From positions 103,595 through 167,594 of the forward strand of contig NZ_JAMJPJ010000006.1 in assembly GCF_023555005.1 (NCBI RefSeq): DNA of 64,000 bases, written 5' to 3'. This stretch comes from Halomonas llamarensis (GTDB taxonomy: Bacteria; Pseudomonadota; Gammaproteobacteria; Pseudomonadales; Halomonadaceae). Each line of letters starts with the position of its first letter. Positions within the stretch are counted from its first letter, which is position 1. Positions 1 to 9,086 of the stretch are shown here, piece after piece. A program made the position numbers and the translations under genes. A model generated the notes under the pieces. That model did not search any database and was not told the DNA's origin. It saw only the letters and a program-made list of their open reading frames with translations.

Positions 1-1
1 G

Positions 2-2251
2 CAAGCCTCCGCGCAGTTGGTCTCGATACCTGGGCTCAATAGCGGTGACGAGCAAAGCACGGAGGTCAGCAACGCATCGTTTCAGCAGTCGTTGGATGAT
101 GTGGTCACGATGCTGGAAAACGAGCAGCAGCGCGAGCAACTGTTACAGTCGTTGAAAGAACTGCAAACGGTGAACGCAGCCATGCAGGACACGAGCATTG
201 GGCCCCAAGGCTTGTTGGGGGCATTGGCTGACACACTCACCGATCTTGGTGAGCAGGTACAAGGCGGCGATTCGCCTGCCAATCAGTGGTCGCAGCAACT
301 CACTCGCGGCGTTGAAGGGCTAAACGCATTAAGTCGTAGCGTCAGTCGGAGAGAGCTAATTCGCACGGCGGCAGATGGCGCTGTGCTGGCGGTGATTTGG
401 GTGATGTTATTGGTGGTGATGATTGCCTTGGGGCGGTTAGTGGCCACCCGCCAAAGTTGGCCGCATGATTTACCCCGAGACCCACCCGGTTGGCTGCTTG
501 CGGTACATTTTTTGCGCCGTATGCTTCCCTGGGTACTATCGTTTGCCGTCGTTTTAGGGGTGGGGCAGCTGCTGCCACACAGTCCAGGGCGGGCGTTGGT
601 ACAAGTCATCGCGTACGTTTGCGTTTGTGGGCGTGCGCTCTCCGTTGTCTTTGAAACTGTTATCGCGTTCTTTAGTCGCGGCCACCGCTTTACGGCGGTG
701 CGTTTGCTACAACAACGCGCATTGCGAGCGTTATTTGCGATTGGCGCGCTGATTGCGCTGGGTGATGCCGTTAGCTCTAATCGGCTAGTCACAATGTTAG
801 GGGATGATCTTTCCGGGCTGGTATCGGTACTCGCCAACATGATCGCCGCGCTGATTTCGATTCGGTTTATCTTCAAGTTTAAGCGCCCCATCCGCCATTT
901 GATTTGCAATCGTCCGTATTATCAACGTCGAGACGCTAGTACTACCATCGAGCTTATCCGAGCGCTGGGCGGGTTGTGGCATATCCCGGCGCTATTGCTG
1001 GTGGTGGGGTCGCTACTGGCGATTTTTATCACCGCAGGCGATGTGGGTACGGCGCTGGCACGCTCGATTGTTTCCGCTAGTCTCTTGGTACTTACGCTGG
1101 TGGTAACGGGCCTTTTGCGTCGTCATGCTGAACGTATGAGCAAACGGCGTTATCACCGCCGTCATCGCTACAGCGAATACCGTAAGCGCTTGGAGCGTTT
1201 TGGTTTTGTGTTGGCACATATCTGTGCGTGGGGTGTCTTTGCTGAGCTTTTTTTCCAGGTGTGGGGCGGGTCGCTTTTTGGCCTTGGCCAGCAGGGGGTC
1301 ACGAGTGCCTCTATTGGAAAGGCGCTTTTGAGTCTGGGAGCAACGATACTGTTCGCATGGCTGGTATGGATTATCGCGGACACGGCGATTCAACGTGCGC
1401 TCATTACCTCGTCCCGTTCACGCGGGCGTCGCGTTAACAAGGCTCGGGCGCAGACCATCACGCCGATGATTCGTAACGTGATTTTTGTCGCGATTTTGAT
1501 TATCGCCGGGATTGCCGGGCTAGCGAACTTGGGAGTTAACGTCACTCCGCTGCTTGCCGGTGCCGGTGTGATTGGTTTAGCGCTCGGTTTTGGGGCGCAA
1601 ACCTTAGTGCAGGATCTGATTACCGGTATTTTTATTCTGATCGAAGACTCGCTGGCGGTAGATGATTTCGTCGAAATCAACCGCCACATGGGAACGGTTG
1701 AAGGGCTGACGCTGCGCACGGTTCGGTTACGCGACCTTGACGGTGTCGTCCACATCATCACATTTAGCCGCATCGAGTCGATTCACAATATGTCACGGCA
1801 ATTCGGCATTGCGTTGATGAAAGTTCGGATTCCGTTCGATATGGAAATCGACGCGGCGACGACGCTGATGCAAGAGACCGCCCAAGCGCTACGCCAGGAC
1901 CCGATGATGCGCCACCATATCTGGTCGCCGCTGGAGATGCAGGGCATTGATGCCTTCGAAGATGGCTGCCCGATTTTGCGTATGCGCTTTCGCACCGCGC
2001 CGGAAATGCAGTGGGACGTCGCGCGGGCGTTTAACTTGTTGTTGAAACAGCGCATGGAAGCACAAAAGATCGATCTCGGCGTGCCGCGCTTGAGCGTCAA
2101 TATGGAGGCGCGCGCCGAAACTGTAAACGACGCGCAAGCAGGTGCGGAAGAGGCGGACGATACTGCCTTAAGCCGCCCACAAGCGCATACACAGGGCGAA
2201 CCCAGCGGCAAGTCCCGCACACGTGCCAATCCCGAAGGTGGCAACGAATAG
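2..2251 (+). CDS. MscS-family mechanosensitive ion channel, 5' partial
   Basis: The reading frame is already open at the left edge, so the true start and probably a signal peptide lie outside the window; the first in-frame start-like codon is a TTG at 17. About 749 residues are visible. A soluble N-terminal part is followed by many hydrophobic helices (about 370-1400) and then the MscS pore helix and beta domain. The Gly/Ala-rich stretch AGAGVIGLALGFGAQTLVQD near 1558-1615 is the family pore signature. Large MscS relatives of this kind act as inner-membrane tension-gated channels that release solutes on hypo-osmotic shock. The C-terminal tail is polar and acidic. Its 3' end overlaps the convergent J-domain gene by 84 bases. 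Confidence 0.88.
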   Translation, partial: QASAQLVSIPGLNSGDEQSTEVSNASFQQSLDDVVTMLENEQQREQLLQSLKELQTVNAAMQDTSIGPQGLLGALADTLTDLGEQVQGGDSPANQWSQQLTRGVEGLNALSRSVSRRELIRTAADGAVLAVIWVMLLVVMIALGRLVATRQSWPHDLPRDPPGWLLAVHFLRRMLPWVLSFAVVLGVGQLLPHSPGRALVQVIAYVCVCGRALSVVFETVIAFFSRGHRFTAVRLLQQRALRALFAIGALIALGDAVSSNRLVTMLGDDLSGLVSVLANMIAALISIRFIFKFKRPIRHLICNRPYYQRRDASTTIELIRALGGLWHIPALLLVVGSLLAIFITAGDVGTALARSIVSASLLVLTLVVTGLLRRHAERMSKRRYHRRHRYSEYRKRLERFGFVLAHICAWGVFAELFFQVWGGSLFGLGQQGVTSASIGKALLSLGATILFAWLVWIIADTAIQRALITSSRSRGRRVNKARAQTITPMIRNVIFVAILIIAGIAGLANLGVNVTPLLAGAGVIGLALGFGAQTLVQDLITGIFILIEDSLAVDDFVEINRHMGTVEGLTLRTVRLRDLDGVVHIITFSRIESIHNMSRQFGIALMKVRIPFDMEIDAATTLMQETAQALRQDPMMRHHIWSPLEMQGIDAFEDGCPILRMRFRTAPEMQWDVARAFNLLLKQRMEAQKIDLGVPRLSVNMEARAETVNDAQAGAEEADDTALSRPQAHTQGEPSGKSRTRANPEGGNE

Positions 2252-2599
2252 CCATGTGCCCCGAAAGCGCCACCAGCGGTTATACAGCGTGACGGCGTGG
2301 CTGACGCGGTCAACGAGTTCATCATGGCGTGAAATCGCGTTATCTGGTGGCAAAGAGAAGTCGTTAGCCACGTTGCCTTGCCAGTGGGCCGCGTGGGTTA
2401 GCCCCAGGCGAGCACGCAAGCGGCCAATATCGCTAACCGTTGTGTGTGTACTATCATAGACTTCGCGGCGCTCGGGGATGGCTAACACCGCTTCGGCATC
2501 TTGCTTTAAGGCGCTGTGTTGGCACGCTGCAATGGCGCTTTGTAGCTCCTGCGGCGTAGCATGGGGGGGTAGCGCTAGGCGCTGGTACAAGTCACGCAT
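2168..2599 (-). CDS. small J-domain-like membrane protein
   Basis: 143 residues from ATG 2599; a TTG two codons upstream is possible but less likely. The first 60 residues resemble a degenerate J domain (DLYQRLALPPHATPQEL start), but the diagnostic HPD tripeptide is absent, so DnaK stimulation is doubtful. The C-terminus has a hydrophobic segment (WLFVATFGIGTCAGLAAGFA) that probably anchors it in the inner membrane. It lies 38 bases downstream of the DjlA-like gene on the same strand, so the two are probably cotranscribed. The 3' end overlaps the channel gene on the other strand by 84 bases. Exact function is not known. Confidence 0.65.
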   Translation of the reverse strand: MRDLYQRLALPPHATPQELQSAIAACQHSALKQDAEAVLAIPERREVYDSTHTTVSDIGRLRARLGLTHAAHWQGNVANDFSLPPDNAISRHDELVDRVSHAVTLYNRWWRFRGTWLFVATFGIGTCAGLAAGFALCMRLWAA

Positions 2600-2637
2600 A
2601 GGCAAATTAGGTACCCGTGGCTGTTGTTAAGCGTCAT

Positions 2638-3627
2638 TTATCGATAGGTTTGCATCAAGTAATCATACGCATTTTTGATGCGTTGAAAACGCGCTGAGGC
2701 CAGCGCCACTTGCTGCTCGCTCTCAGAGAAAAAGCGATCAGGGTGGTGCAGTTGCGCCATACGCCGATAGGCACGGCGGATATCGCTTCGGTTAGCGCCC
2801 TGGGTAAGGCCAAGGACTGCTAGCGCCCGCGACGTTCGATCCGGCGGCGATTGGGGACGCGGTTTGTATTGTTGATAGCGTTTTTCGTGGTGTTGGTGAC
2901 GCTGCTGATGGCGTTGATCATCACGTTGGCGCTGTTGAGAATCTTGCTGTTTTTGCTGGCGTCGGCGCGCTTTCTCTTGCTGAGCACGTTCACGCTTGGC
3001 TTTTGCGTGTTCTTCGCGCTCTTGGCGGCGGCGCTGCTTTTCCTGCTCGCGCTCTTGGTGCTGTGCTTGCTGCTGCCGCTCGGCTTCTTCTGCACGCGCT
3101 TGGGCCTGTTCCTTTTCGGCGGCTTCTTGGGCCTTACGCTCATAATATTGAGGGTCGTGACGTTTCCAGTAAGCCTCGGTGCTAATATCTTCCGGTGCCT
3201 TTAGTGCTTCACCGGTGAGCTCTTTAAACAACGTGCTGAGCGTCTCAGGTACTACCCCTAAAAGGTCGGCAAGAAAGCGTAATATATAATGATTGGCCAG
3301 TGAGAGCGTGCCGTCGTCGGTCGCCAAGGTAATCGCCTGATGCATAATGCTAAGGCTGCGCTCTTGCGAGCACTCTTTGCGCAGCACTTCTGACGCAAGC
3401 TGAATCGCCTGCAAATCTTGGCGTTGGGCAATTTCCATCACCGGGTCTATGTCATGGCCGTGGCGAAATGGCGCGGTAACTTGCGCGAGCCGCCGGCGTC
3501 GTTGGCCTTCGGTAATCGGTTGGCGGTTAACCAGAACCCACGCCAGCAGCAGCAACGTTGCCGTATCCACTTGGCTGCGGCTTTGAAGCAGCACCAGCTC
3601 AAATGGGGAAAAACGGGCAATCGACAT
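2638..3627 (-). CDS. TerB/DjlA-like co-chaperone with C-terminal J domain
   Basis: 329 residues. Start chosen at ATG 3627 because GGAG lies 7 bases upstream; an ATG six codons earlier lacks such a site. Residues 1-130 form a helical TerB/DjlA-like region. The middle (about 165-265) is a very long Gln/Glu/Arg-rich charged stretch, likely coiled coil or disordered. Residues 265-329 are a canonical J domain with LHHPD (the HPD motif that activates DnaK ATPase). The order TerB-linker-J is that of DjlA, although no N-terminal membrane helix is evident. It probably recruits DnaK to specific clients. Confidence 0.75.
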   Translation of the reverse strand: MSIARFSPFELVLLQSRSQVDTATLLLLAWVLVNRQPITEGQRRRRLAQVTAPFRHGHDIDPVMEIAQRQDLQAIQLASEVLRKECSQERSLSIMHQAITLATDDGTLSLANHYILRFLADLLGVVPETLSTLFKELTGEALKAPEDISTEAYWKRHDPQYYERKAQEAAEKEQAQARAEEAERQQQAQHQEREQEKQRRRQEREEHAKAKRERAQQEKARRRQQKQQDSQQRQRDDQRHQQRHQHHEKRYQQYKPRPQSPPDRTSRALAVLGLTQGANRSDIRRAYRRMAQLHHPDRFFSESEQQVALASARFQRIKNAYDYLMQTYR

Positions 3628-3914
3628 TCCCAGGCTCCAGGGCAATGGGGTAAATAGCAGGCAATGGTCGCTTTACACGCAGCAGATGGCAAGCCTCAAG
3701 CGCCTAATGTCGAACGGTGGTCGACCCGGCCAGCGTTAACTCAGCGCAGTATGTCCATGGGTCCTTAAGTAAAATTGAGCCTTAAGCCCATTGAGTCGTA
3801 TGCGTCAGGTCAACGTAGTCGGTATTGCAGGATTAGGGCATGGAAACTCGCCCAAGAGACAGCTACGCTTTAAGTAAACGTGCTTTTTACCAAAAATAAG
3901 CGGAGGAATGCTAG
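3628..3914. promoter_or_regulatory. divergent intergenic region with imperfect inverted repeat
   Basis: 287 bases between the DjlA-like gene (-) and the CBS-BON gene (+), so it must carry at least one promoter. It contains an imperfect inverted repeat: ATGGGtcCTTAAG at 3757-3769 pairs with CTTAAGCCCAT at 3781-3791. The + gene has a good Shine-Dalgarno (GGAGG near 3901). No convincing -35/-10 pair could be fixed by eye. Confidence 0.4.
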
Positions 3915-4604
3915 ATGCAAGCTGCCGATATTATGACTCATGATGTGATTAGCGTTGGTCCGGATGACGACGTTAATGCGATTGCCAAGCTGTTGCTGGC
4001 TCACCGTATTAGTGCCGTGCCCGTTGTGGATGACCAACTGAAAGTGATCGGCATTGTGTCAGAAGGCGATCTGATGCGTCGCGTCAAAGATGAGAGCGGC
4101 GAAGAGCGCTCTTGGTGGCTTTCCCTGTTTGCCGGGCAAAAAGACCCAGGTGAGTACGTTAAATCGCACGGGCGTAAAGCCAGCGAGGTGATGACCCCCA
4201 ACCCTTTCACCATTGATGAAAGCACGCCGCTGCATAAAATTGCGCGTCTGCTAGAAAAGCACCGCATTAAGCGCGCTCCCGTGGTCAGTGGCAATAAATT
4301 GGTCGGTATTGTTAGCCGTGCCAACTTACTTCAAGGCCTTGCAAGCGCTGAGGTGACCAACGCTGAAGCCCCGAGTGACGACCGTGCCATTCGCGAAGCC
4401 ATACTCAAAGAGGTCGATGACAATACCGGTGTGCGCGTTGCAGGAATTAGCATCATTGTGAGCGATGGCGTAGCGGAGCTTTGGGGTTTGGTCGAATCTA
4501 GCGAGCAGAAAAAAGCCGTCCAAGTCGCCGCTGAAAACACCCCCGGCGTTAAACAGGTCGAAAACAACCTGGGTTTGGTGCCTAAAGGCGTAGGCGGCTA
4601 TTAA
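3915..4604 (+). CDS. CBS-domain pair plus BON domain protein
   Basis: 229 residues, start ATG 3915 behind GGAGG. Two CBS motifs (about 6-60 and 92-145; DIMTHDVISVGPDDDV and EVMTPNPFTIDESTP) form a Bateman module that senses adenine nucleotides in other families. The C-terminal 70 residues (VRVAGISIIVSDGVAELWG then ENTPGVKQVENNL) are a BON domain, usually a phospholipid- or protein-binding fold. No signal peptide is seen, so it is probably cytoplasmic. It is monocistronic by context, with its own terminator-like hairpin downstream. Family members are often stress-induced; the ligand here is unknown. Confidence 0.85.
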   Translation: MQAADIMTHDVISVGPDDDVNAIAKLLLAHRISAVPVVDDQLKVIGIVSEGDLMRRVKDESGEERSWWLSLFAGQKDPGEYVKSHGRKASEVMTPNPFTIDESTPLHKIARLLEKHRIKRAPVVSGNKLVGIVSRANLLQGLASAEVTNAEAPSDDRAIREAILKEVDDNTGVRVAGISIIVSDGVAELWGLVESSEQKKAVQVAAENTPGVKQVENNLGLVPKGVGGY

Positions 4605-4638
4605 CGAGCCATCACGTAACGCGCATTGAGTGATCATA

Positions 4639-4665
4639 CTGCCGATAAACTCGGCGGTTTTTATT
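4639..4665 (+). terminator. probable rho-independent terminator after CBS-BON gene
   Basis: CTGCCGA (4639-4645) pairs with TCGGCGG (4651-4657), one G-T pair, loop TAAAC, followed by TTTTTATT. It lies 35 bases after the stop codon. Confidence 0.6.
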
Positions 4666-4768
4666 GCCACTGAAGCAATATTCCTATACAAGATTGTCAT
4701 TATTGAGGGTGTTGACGTACAATGATTGTACGAACTAATTTTGCTCTCATCCCCAATGTGACGATGCC

Positions 4769-4933
4769 ATGCGACGCAAAGCTGACCTACCGCAAAAACC
4801 GTGCGCCCACTGCAATCGCCCGTTTTCCTGGCGTAAAAAGTGGGCACGCTGCTGGAATGACGTGCGCTACTGCAGCGAGCGTTGCCGTCGCTCAGCCAAG
4901 CCGCTTCGCCGGGTAAAAGAGGCGAGCGCATGA
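4769..4933 (+). CDS. DUF2256 zinc-ribbon-like small protein
   Basis: 54 residues from ATG 4769. It has the DUF2256 pattern: [20 protein letters not shown], then RCW and YCSERCRR, giving two CxxC-type knuckles (CAHC and CSERC) likely to bind zinc. Proteins of this family are repeatedly found next to cryptochrome/photolyase genes, and here the stop TGA (4931-4933) overlaps the ATG (4930) of the cryptochrome gene, so translation is probably coupled. The biochemical role is unknown. It is short enough to be missed by automatic callers. Confidence 0.85.
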   Translation: MRRKADLPQKPCAHCNRPFSWRKKWARCWNDVRYCSERCRRSAKPLRRVKEASA

Positions 4934-6345
4934 TGTCGCCTACCTTAGATATCATTTGGCTGCACAACGAGCTACGTGTAGCCGACAATCCGCTTTTGCA
5001 CTTTGAAAAGCTGCCCGAGCAGCTTCTGTGTGTCTATGTATTGGATCAACGTTGGCTGCAAGCCCCTTTCCCCGGTGAAACGCCTGCTCGTATTGGCCCG
5101 GCACGTTTGCGTTTTTTATGGCAAAGCTTAATAGAGCTGCGTGGAGAATTGCTGCGCCGAGGTAGTGATCTTCTTGTACGCATTGGCTCACCAGTAGAAG
5201 AAGTGGCCGTATTAGCGCAGCAGCTAAACGCTCAGTACGTACGCGTCGCTGAGCAATCCGGTGCCGATGAAACGGCCGATATAAAAGCGCTCAAGGCCGA
5301 GCTTCCTGATAATATCGAGCTAGACGTGGTTGAGAGCGGCGTATTAATTGATCGTGAGAGGTTGCCGTTTTCTCTTGAGGAGCTTCCTAGCAGCTTTTCT
5401 GCTTTTCGTCGTCATGTGGAAGCTCACTGCACGCTAAATGCGCCGTTGCCTGCCCCGGTGACGCTACCCCCATGGCCGGAAGCATCGCGGGGCTTTCCGG
5501 CGCTACAAAAGGTGTGCGGCGTTACCGCTGCATGGCAGCCCGATGAGCGCCAAGGGCTGGCCTATGCTGGCGGAGAAGCGGCCGGTTTAGAACGCCTTGA
5601 GGATTACGTTTGCAAGCAAGATGGCCCTGCTTCTTACAAGCAGACTCGCAACGGCTTGCTCGGATCAAATTTTTCTACGCGCCTATCGCCCTGGCTGGCG
5701 CACGGTTGTATTTCGCCCAGTCAAGTGCATCAAAAAGTGAAAGCCTGGGAGGCAAAGCATGGCAGCAGCGAGTCGAGCTATTGGATTACCTTTGAGCTGC
5801 TCTGGCGTGATTATTTTCATCGCGCAGCACAGCGTGAGGGCGCGGCTATGTTCGGCTCACACGAGCTGCCTAAGCCCTGTGCGTATTTCACGGCCTGGCG
5901 CGAAGGGAACACAGGCTTACCCTTCGTTGATGCCGCCATGCTTGAGCTGCGTCTAACGGGGTGGATATCGAATCGCGCGCGGCAAAACGTAGCGAGCTTT
6001 CTGGTAAAGGATTTAGGCGTTGATTGGCGTTTGGGTGCCGCCTGGTTTGAACACTGTTTGATTGATTACGATGTGGCCAGCAACTGGGGTAACTGGCGCT
6101 ATATGGCGGGCGTAGGCCGTGATCCGCGCCAGGATCGCTATTTTAACGTGCTCAAACAAGCCGGCCACTACGACCCGAAAGGCTGCTACGTTGCCAATTG
6201 GCTGCCAGCGCTCGGCGAGTTACCCTGTGATCTGGCGCGCCAACAACCCTGGCGCGTGTTGCCTGAGTCCTTTGCACCCCCCGTGGTTGAGCCCGACGCC
6301 TGGCAGCGCTGGCTAATCGATAACGCAAGGGCGACTCACCCCTAA
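4930..6345 (+). CDS. cryptochrome DASH / photolyase-family flavoprotein
   Basis: 471 residues. Start ATG 4930 overlaps the stop of the DUF2256 gene (ATGA); ATG 4933 is the next codon. Residues 1-140 are the photolyase Rossmann-type domain ([16 protein letters not shown]). The C-terminal half is the FAD-binding domain with the DASH hallmarks [52 protein letters not shown] and [17 protein letters not shown] proteins repair cyclobutane dimers, mainly in single-stranded DNA, and may also act in light sensing. A short LOV photoreceptor lies about 9 kb away. Confidence 0.92.
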   Translation: MMSPTLDIIWLHNELRVADNPLLHFEKLPEQLLCVYVLDQRWLQAPFPGETPARIGPARLRFLWQSLIELRGELLRRGSDLLVRIGSPVEEVAVLAQQLNAQYVRVAEQSGADETADIKALKAELPDNIELDVVESGVLIDRERLPFSLEELPSSFSAFRRHVEAHCTLNAPLPAPVTLPPWPEASRGFPALQKVCGVTAAWQPDERQGLAYAGGEAAGLERLEDYVCKQDGPASYKQTRNGLLGSNFSTRLSPWLAHGCISPSQVHQKVKAWEAKHGSSESSYWITFELLWRDYFHRAAQREGAAMFGSHELPKPCAYFTAWREGNTGLPFVDAAMLELRLTGWISNRARQNVASFLVKDLGVDWRLGAAWFEHCLIDYDVASNWGNWRYMAGVGRDPRQDRYFNVLKQAGHYDPKGCYVANWLPALGELPCDLARQQPWRVLPESFAPPVVEPDAWQRWLIDNARATHP

Positions 6346-6362
6346 GCGCAAAAGGAGAGCCA

Positions 6363-6857
6363 ATGCCCTCACTGCAACCCAAGGCAAAAAACACGCTGCA
6401 TAGTCGTGGCAAAACGGCTTGGTTACTTGGCTTGGCGGGGCTATTGCCTTTTTGGTTGTCTCTCGCGGTCGCCTTTTGGGGGCCAATGGTCTGGCAGGTG
6501 AGCGCGGTGTACGGTTTTCTCTATTACGGCGCCGTTATTTTGTCGTTTTTAGGTGGTGTTCACTGGGGCGCCGTTATTCAGCGTGCCGACCACCAGCGCC
6601 ATTCGGGCGACATTCGCCGTTTGCTCATGGCCATGGTGCCAAGTCTTATCGCGTGGCCAGCGTTAATGCTCAGCCCCGTGACCGGTGTTTGGGTGGTAAT
6701 GATTGGCTTCGTGTTGGTGTGGGCGTACGACGTAAGCCGTGAAGGGCGTCTAGGCTGGCCGGGTTGGTACCTGTTACTGCGCTCGGTGCTGACCGTTGCC
6801 GTGGTGCTCGCCCATATTGGTATGATTATACGCTTAGGAAGCCGTGCGTGGGGCTAG
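6363..6857 (+). CDS. DUF3429 inner-membrane protein
   Basis: 164 residues, ATG 6363 after AAAGGAG. Five hydrophobic segments are visible, with the family features ALPF-like first helix, YGAVILSFLGGVHWG and the C-terminal WYLLLRSVLT helix pair. DUF3429 proteins are small polytopic membrane proteins without an assigned reaction. It follows the cryptochrome gene by 17 bases on the same strand, so it is likely the last gene of the DUF2256-cryptochrome unit; whether it works with them is unknown. Confidence 0.8.
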   Translation: MPSLQPKAKNTLHSRGKTAWLLGLAGLLPFWLSLAVAFWGPMVWQVSAVYGFLYYGAVILSFLGGVHWGAVIQRADHQRHSGDIRRLLMAMVPSLIAWPALMLSPVTGVWVVMIGFVLVWAYDVSREGRLGWPGWYLLLRSVLTVAVVLAHIGMIIRLGSRAWG

Positions 6858-6919
6858 CGTTTGCGATCATTGTAGGTGATCATCGTGGCCATGCTCTGAC
6901 CCCCTAAGGATCACACTAT

Positions 6920-8176
6920 ATGCCTCTACTCACCCCGCGCGGCATGCTCGCGGGTTTTCTTTTGAGCCTGACACTAGCTGGGTCTCCCGCTGTTGCCGAA
7001 AGCGCTGGCCAAAACCTCATGGCCGAAGTGGATACCCAGGCGGCGGAAGAGGTTCACTACGCCGACTTTCGCGCATGGCGAGATAACTTTCGCCGCTATG
7101 CTGCCTCGCAGGGTATTAGTGAGCGCACACTAACGCAGGCGTTAGATAACGCGCACTATCGCGAACGCGTGATCGAGCTTGACCGCTATCAGCCCGAATT
7201 CGTGCGCCCTATTTGGGAGTATTTGGATACCGCCGTCTCCCGCACGCGAATCAATAACGGCCGTGAGAAACTCGCCGAACACCGCGATACGGCCAAGCAA
7301 ATGGAACAGCGCTACGGCATTCCTGCCGAGGTCATCGTGGCGATTTGGGGTATCGAGAGCAATTACGGCAGCAACTTTGGCAGTTTCTCAGCCCTCGATG
7401 CATTTGCCACCCTGGCGTACGATGGGCGGCGACGCGATTTTGCCCGTGGTGAGCTTCTTGCCGCGCTGCGCATTATCGACAGTGGCGACATCCCCGCCGA
7501 TAAGATGGTCGGCTCCTGGGCCGGTGCCATGGGTCACACGCAGTTTATTCCCTCAAGCGTTGAAGCGTACGCTGTCGACGGTGACGGCGATGGTCGGCGT
7601 GATATCTGGGGCAGCATAGCCGATGTGATGGCATCAACGGCTAACTATCTCGCTAAGGCCGGCTGGCAGCGCGGCCAGCCGTGGGGCACCGAGGTCACGC
7701 TGCCGGATAATTTCGACTACGCGCAAACCGAGCGTCGCAGCCGCGATGCGTGGGCCGATCAGGGCGTGCGCGCGGTCAGCGGCGAACTCCCCGACTTTGA
7801 CAGTGACAGTGCCGCGGTCATTGTGCCCGCTGGGGCAGAAGGCCCAGCGTTTATGGTCGGGCCGAATTTTCGCGCCATTTTGCGCTACAACAACGCCACC
7901 AGTTACGCCCTAGCGGTCGGCACGCTAGCCGATGCGATTGCCGGTCGCGCCGACGTTCAGCAACGTTGGCCCCGCGAACAGGCGCCGCTCACACGTGACG
8001 ACGTGCGTGAACTGCAGCGCCAGCTGAATGCTGCCGGTTACCACGTTGGGGGTGCTGACGGCATTATGGGGCCGAACACCCGCCACGGCCTGCGCGAGTT
8101 TCAGCGTGACCAAAGCCTGACGCCGGACGGCTTTGCCACCCAGGCGCTTTTATCACGATTGAAAAATCGCCAATAA
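6920..8176 (+). CDS. lytic murein transglycosylase (MltB-like) with peptidoglycan-binding domain
   Basis: 418 residues, ATG 6920 after TAAGGA. A signal peptide (hydrophobic MLAGFLLSLTLAGSPAVAES) sends it to the periplasm; no lipobox Cys is present, so it should be soluble, unlike the lipoprotein MltB. The SLT_2 catalytic domain (about 45-335) carries IWGIESNYGSNFG with the catalytic Glu, and GSWAGAMGHTQFIPSS. Residues 355-415 form a PG_binding_1 repeat (VRELQRQLNAAGYHVGGADG). It cleaves MurNAc-GlcNAc bonds to give 1,6-anhydro products during wall turnover. It is convergent with rsmE. Confidence 0.92.
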   Translation: MPLLTPRGMLAGFLLSLTLAGSPAVAESAGQNLMAEVDTQAAEEVHYADFRAWRDNFRRYAASQGISERTLTQALDNAHYRERVIELDRYQPEFVRPIWEYLDTAVSRTRINNGREKLAEHRDTAKQMEQRYGIPAEVIVAIWGIESNYGSNFGSFSALDAFATLAYDGRRRDFARGELLAALRIIDSGDIPADKMVGSWAGAMGHTQFIPSSVEAYAVDGDGDGRRDIWGSIADVMASTANYLAKAGWQRGQPWGTEVTLPDNFDYAQTERRSRDAWADQGVRAVSGELPDFDSDSAAVIVPAGAEGPAFMVGPNFRAILRYNNATSYALAVGTLADAIAGRADVQQRWPREQAPLTRDDVRELQRQLNAAGYHVGGADGIMGPNTRHGLREFQRDQSLTPDGFATQALLSRLKNRQ

Positions 8177-8243
8177 CACACGTTTCCAGCCGCCATGTTT
8201 TACGCTGGCCCCACAAATCCAGCGATTAATGCTGGCTAACGGC

Positions 8244-8957
8244 TTAAAAAAGACGCGCTAGTAGCGCCGTTACGGCGGTTTCGACCCGCAAAATGCGAGG
8301 GCCAAGGTGCATGCCCTCGCAGCCCGCCTCAAGCAGTTTTTCCACCTCCCACTCGATAAAGCCGCCTTCTGGGCCGATCAGTAACAGCGTCGGCGATGTC
8401 ATGCCGCGCGGGCATGCATTCGCCATACCGGGGTGAGCGAGCAGCCCGCGCCGCCCGGTGAGCAGCGTTGGCAGTACGTCTTCAACAAAAGGGCGAAACC
8501 CTTTACGCAGCGTCACCGTGGGCAGCACGGTATCTTTGGCCTGCTCAAGGCCGAGAATCAAGTGCTGATGCATTTTTTCGGGTGTCAGCTCCGGCGACTG
8601 CCAATAGCTTTTTTCCACGCGCTTGGTATGCAACAGCGTGATGTCTTTAACACCGAGGGCAGTGACATGCTCCAACGTACGAGCCAGCATCCGCGGGCGC
8701 GGTAGGGCTAGCACCAAATGTACCGGCAGCGCTGGGGGCGGTGGGGTGTCTAGCGCCTCCAGGGTGAAGCTTGCGTGTTCGTGATCCAGTGCGGTGAGCG
8801 TTGCCGTGCCCATAAGCCCCCCTTCTAGCCCCACTGTCAGGCGAGCGCCGGGCTTTGCGCGGTGAACCTCTTTCAAGTGGCGTAAACGTCGAGGGTCGCG
8901 AATAATCACACGGTGTTGCGTGCTCGTGTCTTGCGGGTCTAATAAAATCAAATTCAT
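8244..8957 (-). CDS. rsmE: 16S rRNA m3U1498 methyltransferase RsmE
   Basis: 237 residues. An N-terminal PUA-like part (MNLILLDPQD.., RHLKEVHRAKPGARLTVG) precedes a SPOUT knot with LVLALPRPRMLARTLEHVTA, LLIGPEGGFIEWEVEKL and LGPRILRVETAV, the SAM-binding knot signature. It methylates N3 of U1498 in 16S rRNA using S-adenosylmethionine. It starts divergently from phaR, with 129 bases between the two starts. Confidence 0.95.
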   Translation of the reverse strand: MNLILLDPQDTSTQHRVIIRDPRRLRHLKEVHRAKPGARLTVGLEGGLMGTATLTALDHEHASFTLEALDTPPPPALPVHLVLALPRPRMLARTLEHVTALGVKDITLLHTKRVEKSYWQSPELTPEKMHQHLILGLEQAKDTVLPTVTLRKGFRPFVEDVLPTLLTGRRGLLAHPGMANACPRGMTSPTLLLIGPEGGFIEWEVEKLLEAGCEGMHLGPRILRVETAVTALLARLF

Positions 8958-9086
8958 GCGGTTGTTTATGCTCTACTGGGGCGTGGTGGCTGACGAGCCG
9001 AGCGCTGCGCTTGCATGGCAGCACAGGGCAGGCACAATAGCGGTCAAGAGAATAACAGCTTTTTTCGTGTTTTAAGGAGAGTCGCC

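Noticed and set aside
283..909. Long open frame antisense to the MscS gene
   Set aside because: Composition is Ser/Arg/Thr-rich, with no family features, and it lies wholly inside a well-supported coding region on the other strand.
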